From assembly GCF_027706745.1 (NCBI RefSeq), contig NZ_JAQFWP010000062.1:1-44490 (forward strand): a stretch of DNA of 44,490 bases. Direction: 5' to 3'. This DNA is from Nocardiopsis suaedae (lineage in GTDB: Bacteria > Actinomycetota > Actinomycetes > Streptosporangiales > Streptosporangiaceae). Positions within the stretch are counted from its first letter, which is position 1; every line of letters starts with the position of its first letter. The notes beneath the pieces were generated by a model that saw only the letters and a program-made list of their open reading frames with translations, was not told the origin of the DNA and made no database searches. The translations under genes and the position numbers were made by a program. Of the stretch, positions 41,172 to 44,490 are shown one piece after another.

Positions 41172-42512
41172 CTACAGGCGGTCGAAGGCCTCCTCGATGA
41201 TGGACAGGCCCTCGTCGAGCAGGTCGTCGCCGATCACCAGCGGGGGCAGCATCCGGATGACGTTGCCGTAGGTCCCGGCGGTCAGCAGCACCAGGCCCTG
41301 CTTGTGGCAGTAGGAGACCACCTTGCCCAGCGCCTCGCCGTTGGGCGTCTTGTCGTCCGGCCCCTGGACCAGCTCGATCGCGACCATCGCGCCGCGGCCG
41401 CGCACGTCGCCGATGATGCCGTGCTCGTCGGCCAGCGCGCGCAGGCGGGAAAGCATCCGCTCACCGATCGCCTCGGCGCGCTCGACCAGGCCGTCGGACT
41501 CGATGGCCTCGATCGAGGCGAGGGCGGCCGCGCAGGCGGCCGGATTGCCGCCGTAGGTGCCGCCCAGGCCGCCGCCGTGCACGGCGTCCATCAGGTCGGC
41601 ACGCCCGGTCACCGCGGCCAGGGGCAGGCCCCCGGCGATGCCCTTGGCGGTGGTGATCAGGTCCGGGACGACGCCCTCGTGCTCACAGGCGAACATCCGG
41701 CCGGTGCGGGCGAAGCCCGTCTGCACCTCGTCGGCGACGAACACGATGCCGTTGTCGCGGCAGAAGTCGGCCAGCTCCGGGAGGAACCCCTCGCCCGGGA
41801 CGATGAACCCGCCCTCGCCCTGGATCGGCTCGATCAGCACGGCGGCCACGTTCTCCGCGCCGACCTGCTTGGTGATCTGGTCGATGGCCTGCGCGGCGGC
41901 CTCGCGCCCGCACTCCTGCGGGCCGGTGGGCCAGCGGAACGGGTAGGCCATCGGGATCCGGTGCACCTCGCCGGCGAACGGCCCGAACCCGTGCTTGTAG
42001 GGCATGTTCTTCGCGGTCAGCGCCATGGTGAGGTTGGTGCGCCCGTGGTAGGCGTGGTCGAACACCACGACGGCCTGGCGGCCGGTCGCGCTGCGGGCGA
42101 TCTTGACCGCGTTCTCCACCGCCTCGGCGCCGCTGTTGAGCAGCACCGAGCGCTTCTCGTGCTCGCCGGGGGTGAGCCTGTTGAGGGCCTCGGCGACCTC
42201 CACGTACCCCTCGTAGGGGTTGACCATGAAGCAGGTGTGGGTGAAGCGCGAGAGCTGCTCGCCCGCGCGCTCGGCGACCCGCGGGTCGGCGTTGCCCACG
42301 TTGGTGACGGCGATGCCGGAACCGAAGTCGATCAGGGAGTTGCCGTCGATGTCCTCGACGATGCCCCCGCCCGCGCGCTGGACGTAGACCGGCAGGACGC
42401 TCCCCACGCCCTGGGCGACCGCCTTCTTCCGGCGCTCCTGGAGCGCCTGGGACTTGGGGCCGGGGATCTCGGTGACGATCCGCCGGGCCTGGGCGACATC
42501 GGTGCTGGCCAT
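41172..42512 (-). CDS. gabT: 4-aminobutyrate aminotransferase
   Basis: This PLP-dependent GABA:2-oxoglutarate transaminase has 446 aa and produces succinate semialdehyde. It starts with EIPGPKSQALQERRKKAVAQGV, the characteristic N-terminus. FGSGIAVTNVGNADPRV, NSGAEAVENAVKIARSATGR, VFDHAYHGRTNLTMALT and IEPIQGEGGFIVPGEGFLPEL follow. FVADEVQTGFARTGRMFA and the Schiff-base Lys in ITTAKGIAGGLPLAA complete the site. GGGAGGA lies 9 nt before the ATG. No gabD is adjacent, so succinate semialdehyde must be handled by an enzyme elsewhere or by the nearby MmsA-type enzyme (unlikely). It is divergent from the second PucR gene. Confidence 0.94.
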   Translation of the reverse strand: MASTDVAQARRIVTEIPGPKSQALQERRKKAVAQGVGSVLPVYVQRAGGGIVEDIDGNSLIDFGSGIAVTNVGNADPRVAERAGEQLSRFTHTCFMVNPYEGYVEVAEALNRLTPGEHEKRSVLLNSGAEAVENAVKIARSATGRQAVVVFDHAYHGRTNLTMALTAKNMPYKHGFGPFAGEVHRIPMAYPFRWPTGPQECGREAAAQAIDQITKQVGAENVAAVLIEPIQGEGGFIVPGEGFLPELADFCRDNGIVFVADEVQTGFARTGRMFACEHEGVVPDLITTAKGIAGGLPLAAVTGRADLMDAVHGGGLGGTYGGNPAACAAALASIEAIESDGLVERAEAIGERMLSRLRALADEHGIIGDVRGRGAMVAIELVQGPDDKTPNGEALGKVVSYCHKQGLVLLTAGTYGNVIRMLPPLVIGDDLLDEGLSIIEEAFDRL

Positions 42513-42567
42513 GGGTACCGTCCTCCCTCTCTGCTCGGCGGCGCGCCCCCGCGCGCCGGACGCTCGG

Positions 42568-42647
42568 GCGCCGGTCGGCGGGACCGGCGCGACGCCCCGA
42601 CCCTACGGCCGCGCCGGGCGACCGGACCTCTCCCATCCGGATAAAAT
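42568..42647. promoter_or_regulatory. gabT/PucR intergenic regulatory region
   Basis: The 183-bp region between divergent gabT and pucR contains a perfect 9-bp hairpin (42568-42576 with 42582-42590) and a TAAAAT box at 42642-42647 that could be the -10 of pucR. No good -35 was seen. It is the likely site of control by the second PucR protein. Confidence 0.4.
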
Positions 42648-42695
42648 CACGGCACCCGATTGGCCATTCTGGAGAGACTTCAGAGAGGGGACGCC

Positions 42696-44255
42696 GTGCC
42701 TCCCACACTGGGCGCCGTCCTGCGCACCCCCCGTCTGGGCCTGCGGCTGCGCGCCGGCGGCCCAGACGCCGAGGTGCGGCCGGTGCGCTGGGTCGCCATC
42801 AGCGAGCTCACCGACCCCACCCCCTACCTGGAGGGCGGGGAGCTGGTGCTGACCACCGGCATCCGCTGGCCCGAAGGCGGGGGCGGTGCGGACGCGCTGG
42901 CCGCCTACACCCGGCGGCTGGCCGACAGCGGCGCCGCCGGGCTGGGGTTCGGCAGCGGGGTCGCGCACGAACGGGTTCCCCCGGCGCTGGTGGACGCGGC
43001 CGAGGAGGCCGGGCTGCCGCTGATCGAGGTGCCCCGGCCGACTCCGTTCATCGCGGTGGGCAAGGAGGTGTCCCGCCTGCTCGCCCAAGAGGAGTACGAG
43101 GGGCTGACGCGGGCGTTCGCGGCGCAGCGCAGGCTCACCCAGGCGGCGCTGCGCGGGGACCGCGCCGTCGTGGAGCGGTTGGGCGCGGAACTGGCCAAGG
43201 TCGCGTCACCGGCCCGGGCGGTGCCGGGCCGTGCCGGAGGCGGGGAGCCGTCCCGCTGGTGGGTGCTGCTGCTCGACCCGGACGGGCGCGCGCGGCACGC
43301 GGCCCCGGAGGGCGCCGCAGCGCGCGCGGGGGACCTGGGGGAAGAGGTGGCGCGGCTGCGCGCGGCCCGCCGCCCCTCGGGCGCGTCGGTGTCGTCGGAG
43401 GGGGAGAGCATCTCGCTCCAGCCGTTGGGCGTGGGCGGGCGCGTGCGCGGGTTCCTGGCGGTCGGGGCGTCGCACGGGCTCGGGGCCGATGAGCGCACGC
43501 TGGTGAGCGCCGCGGCGTCGCTGATGTCGCTGGAACTGGAGCACCGCGCCCCCGAGGAGGGGGAGCTGGCCGCCGGGGTGCTGGAGGCGCTCCTCGACGG
43601 GGAGCTGGATCTGGCGGAGGGGCGCGCGGAGCGCCTGCGCGGGGCGCTGCCCGAACCGCCGCTGGTGGTCGCCGTGGCCGAGGCGGCGCCCCTGGGCGGC
43701 GACGGGGACCTCACTCTGACGCACCTTCACCCGCCGCGCGGATGCCTGGCGGGACGGATCGGGGACAGGGCCGTACTGGTCGGCCCGAAGGCGGCGGCCC
43801 CGGGGGAGGCGCTGGCCGAGGCGGTGCAGGGGAGTGTCGGCGTCAGCCGCCCGTCGGACCTGGAAGGGCTCCCGGCGGCCCGCGCCGAGGCCGAGCGCGC
43901 GCTGGAGGCGGCGGCAGCCGAGGGCAGGGGAGTGGTCCGGGCGTCGGAGCTGCCGGGAGGGTTCCTCGGGCTGCTCGGAGGCCGGGCGGGAAGGCGCATG
44001 GCGGGCGACGTGCTGGCGCCGCTGCTGAAACAGCGGTCGGCGGACGACCTGGTCGCGTCCCTGCGCGGCTACCTGGCCGCCTCGGGGAAGTGGGACGCCG
44101 CAGCGGAGCGGTTGGGCATCCACCGCCACACACTGCGGTACCGGATCAACCGCATCCGCAAGCTCCTCCCGGGGGAGCTGTCGGACCCGGACTACAGGAC
44201 CGAGCTGTGGATCGCCCTGAGGCTGCTGGAGGAGGAGCCCCCAGGGGAGAGGTGA
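42696..44255 (+). CDS. PucR family transcriptional regulator (second copy)
   Basis: This 519-aa regulator has the same layout as the protein at 34666-36291. The PucR N-domain (PPTLGAVLRTPRLGLRL, VRWVAISELTDPTPYLEGGELVLTTGIRW) is followed by a central region and the C-terminal helix-turn-helix (DLVASLRGYLAASGKWDAAAERLGIHRHTLRYRINRIRKLL). GTG at 42696 has GAGAGGGG 5 nt upstream; a TTG 36 nt earlier is less likely. Divergence from gabT suggests it controls gabT and perhaps the nitrilase gene. It differs clearly in sequence from the first copy, so this is not a recent duplication. Confidence 0.9.
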   Translation: MPPTLGAVLRTPRLGLRLRAGGPDAEVRPVRWVAISELTDPTPYLEGGELVLTTGIRWPEGGGGADALAAYTRRLADSGAAGLGFGSGVAHERVPPALVDAAEEAGLPLIEVPRPTPFIAVGKEVSRLLAQEEYEGLTRAFAAQRRLTQAALRGDRAVVERLGAELAKVASPARAVPGRAGGGEPSRWWVLLLDPDGRARHAAPEGAAARAGDLGEEVARLRAARRPSGASVSSEGESISLQPLGVGGRVRGFLAVGASHGLGADERTLVSAAASLMSLELEHRAPEEGELAAGVLEALLDGELDLAEGRAERLRGALPEPPLVVAVAEAAPLGGDGDLTLTHLHPPRGCLAGRIGDRAVLVGPKAAAPGEALAEAVQGSVGVSRPSDLEGLPAARAEAERALEAAAAEGRGVVRASELPGGFLGLLGGRAGRRMAGDVLAPLLKQRSADDLVASLRGYLAASGKWDAAAERLGIHRHTLRYRINRIRKLLPGELSDPDYRTELWIALRLLEEEPPGER

Positions 44256-44305
44256 CACGCAGGGGGGAGACAGGAGGGAACCAGGGGGAGGAGGTCCCCC
44301 CGGCT

Positions 44306-44490
44306 CAGCTGGTACCCCGCTCATGGGCTCCGGCCGGGCGGTGGGCCGGTGCGGCGTGGGGTGGATGGCGGCGACGACGGGACCAGCTGGTACCCCGCTC
44401 ATGGGCTCTGGCCGGGCGGTGGGCTGCCGGGGTGTGGGGTGGTGGGCGGCGACGACGAAGGTCAGCGGCCCTACCTGCGGATCGGTCGGC
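44306..44490 (-). repeat. Right-end repeat cluster, inverted relative to 1-780
   Basis: Two tandem units of 78 bp begin at 44306 and 44384. Their first 40 bp differ at one position (CAGCTGGTACCCCGCTCATG and following). The second unit runs into a module whose last 47 bases match the reverse complement of 388-434 at 43 positions, including a 20-bp identical run (44444-44463 against 415-434). The cluster continues beyond the window. No gene is seen in it. Confidence 0.85.

Noticed and set aside
40507-41271. Plus-strand frame opposite the nitrilase-family gene
   Set aside because: The minus-strand gene has the full Glu-Lys-Cys triad and a strong ribosome binding site; the plus frame is compositionally a shadow.

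Overview
The window is very GC-rich DNA with strong G/C preference at third codon positions, frequent GTG starts and a gene order (ftsY, amtB, ffh, rpsP, KH gene, rimM, trmD, rplS, lepB, DUF2469, yraN, comM, dprA, xerC, M23, rpsB, tsf, pyrH, frr, cdsA, rlmN) that is the classic actinobacterial SRP/translation/lipid block. The sequences look like Nocardiopsaceae (Nocardiopsis, Streptomonospora or Thermobifida type), but that placement is my inference.

Layout. Bases 1-840 hold no credible gene: they are a cluster of degenerate GC-rich repeats, and the same repeat family reappears in opposite orientation at the far right end (about 44306-44490). Bases 860-3086 carry a cobalamin riboswitch followed by a B12-type ABC uptake pair (binding lipoprotein and permease) with no ATPase gene. 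Then come ftsY, a minus-strand ABC-2 exporter pair with a palindromic operator, amtB (without the usual glnK-glnD neighbours), a lipoprotein gene, and ffh. From 11.7 to 26.1 kb the genes form a nearly unbroken plus-strand housekeeping run: ribosomal proteins S16, L19 and S2, RNA modification and ribosome maturation (KhpA, RimM, TrmD), signal peptidase I, DNA uptake/processing factors (YraN, ComM, DprA), XerC, EF-Ts, UMP kinase, ribosome recycling factor and CDP-diglyceride synthase. The only minus-strand gene in this run is a degenerate M23 (LytM) gene whose frame stays open far into xerC.

Between cdsA and rlmN, genes that are adjacent in Mycobacterium tuberculosis, sits a 6-kb block of seven minus-strand accessory genes: alpha/beta hydrolase-TetR (with a double operator), ArsR-MFS-NmrA (overlapping stops and starts, probably leaderless), a small membrane protein and a suppressor-of-fused domain protein. 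This block also holds a 56-bp palindrome related to short motifs in the left repeat cluster.

The right third (34.0-44.3 kb) is a catabolic region for omega-amino acids. It has an Lrp/AsnC regulator, a PucR regulator divergent from an aminotransferase-MmsA operon, a small zinc-ribbon protein, a nitrilase-family amidase, a GABA aminotransferase, and a second divergent PucR regulator. The likely chemistry is amide or carbamoyl hydrolysis to beta-alanine/GABA-type amines, transamination to semialdehydes, and CoA-dependent oxidation to acetyl- or propionyl-CoA.

No tRNA, rRNA, CRISPR array, prophage or transposase was recognised. I do not see a clearly new defence or biosynthetic system. The most unusual items are the inverted repeat clusters, the related palindrome, the amtB locus lacking its PII genes, the G12/C12 hairpin, and the symmetric PucR-flanked catabolic region.
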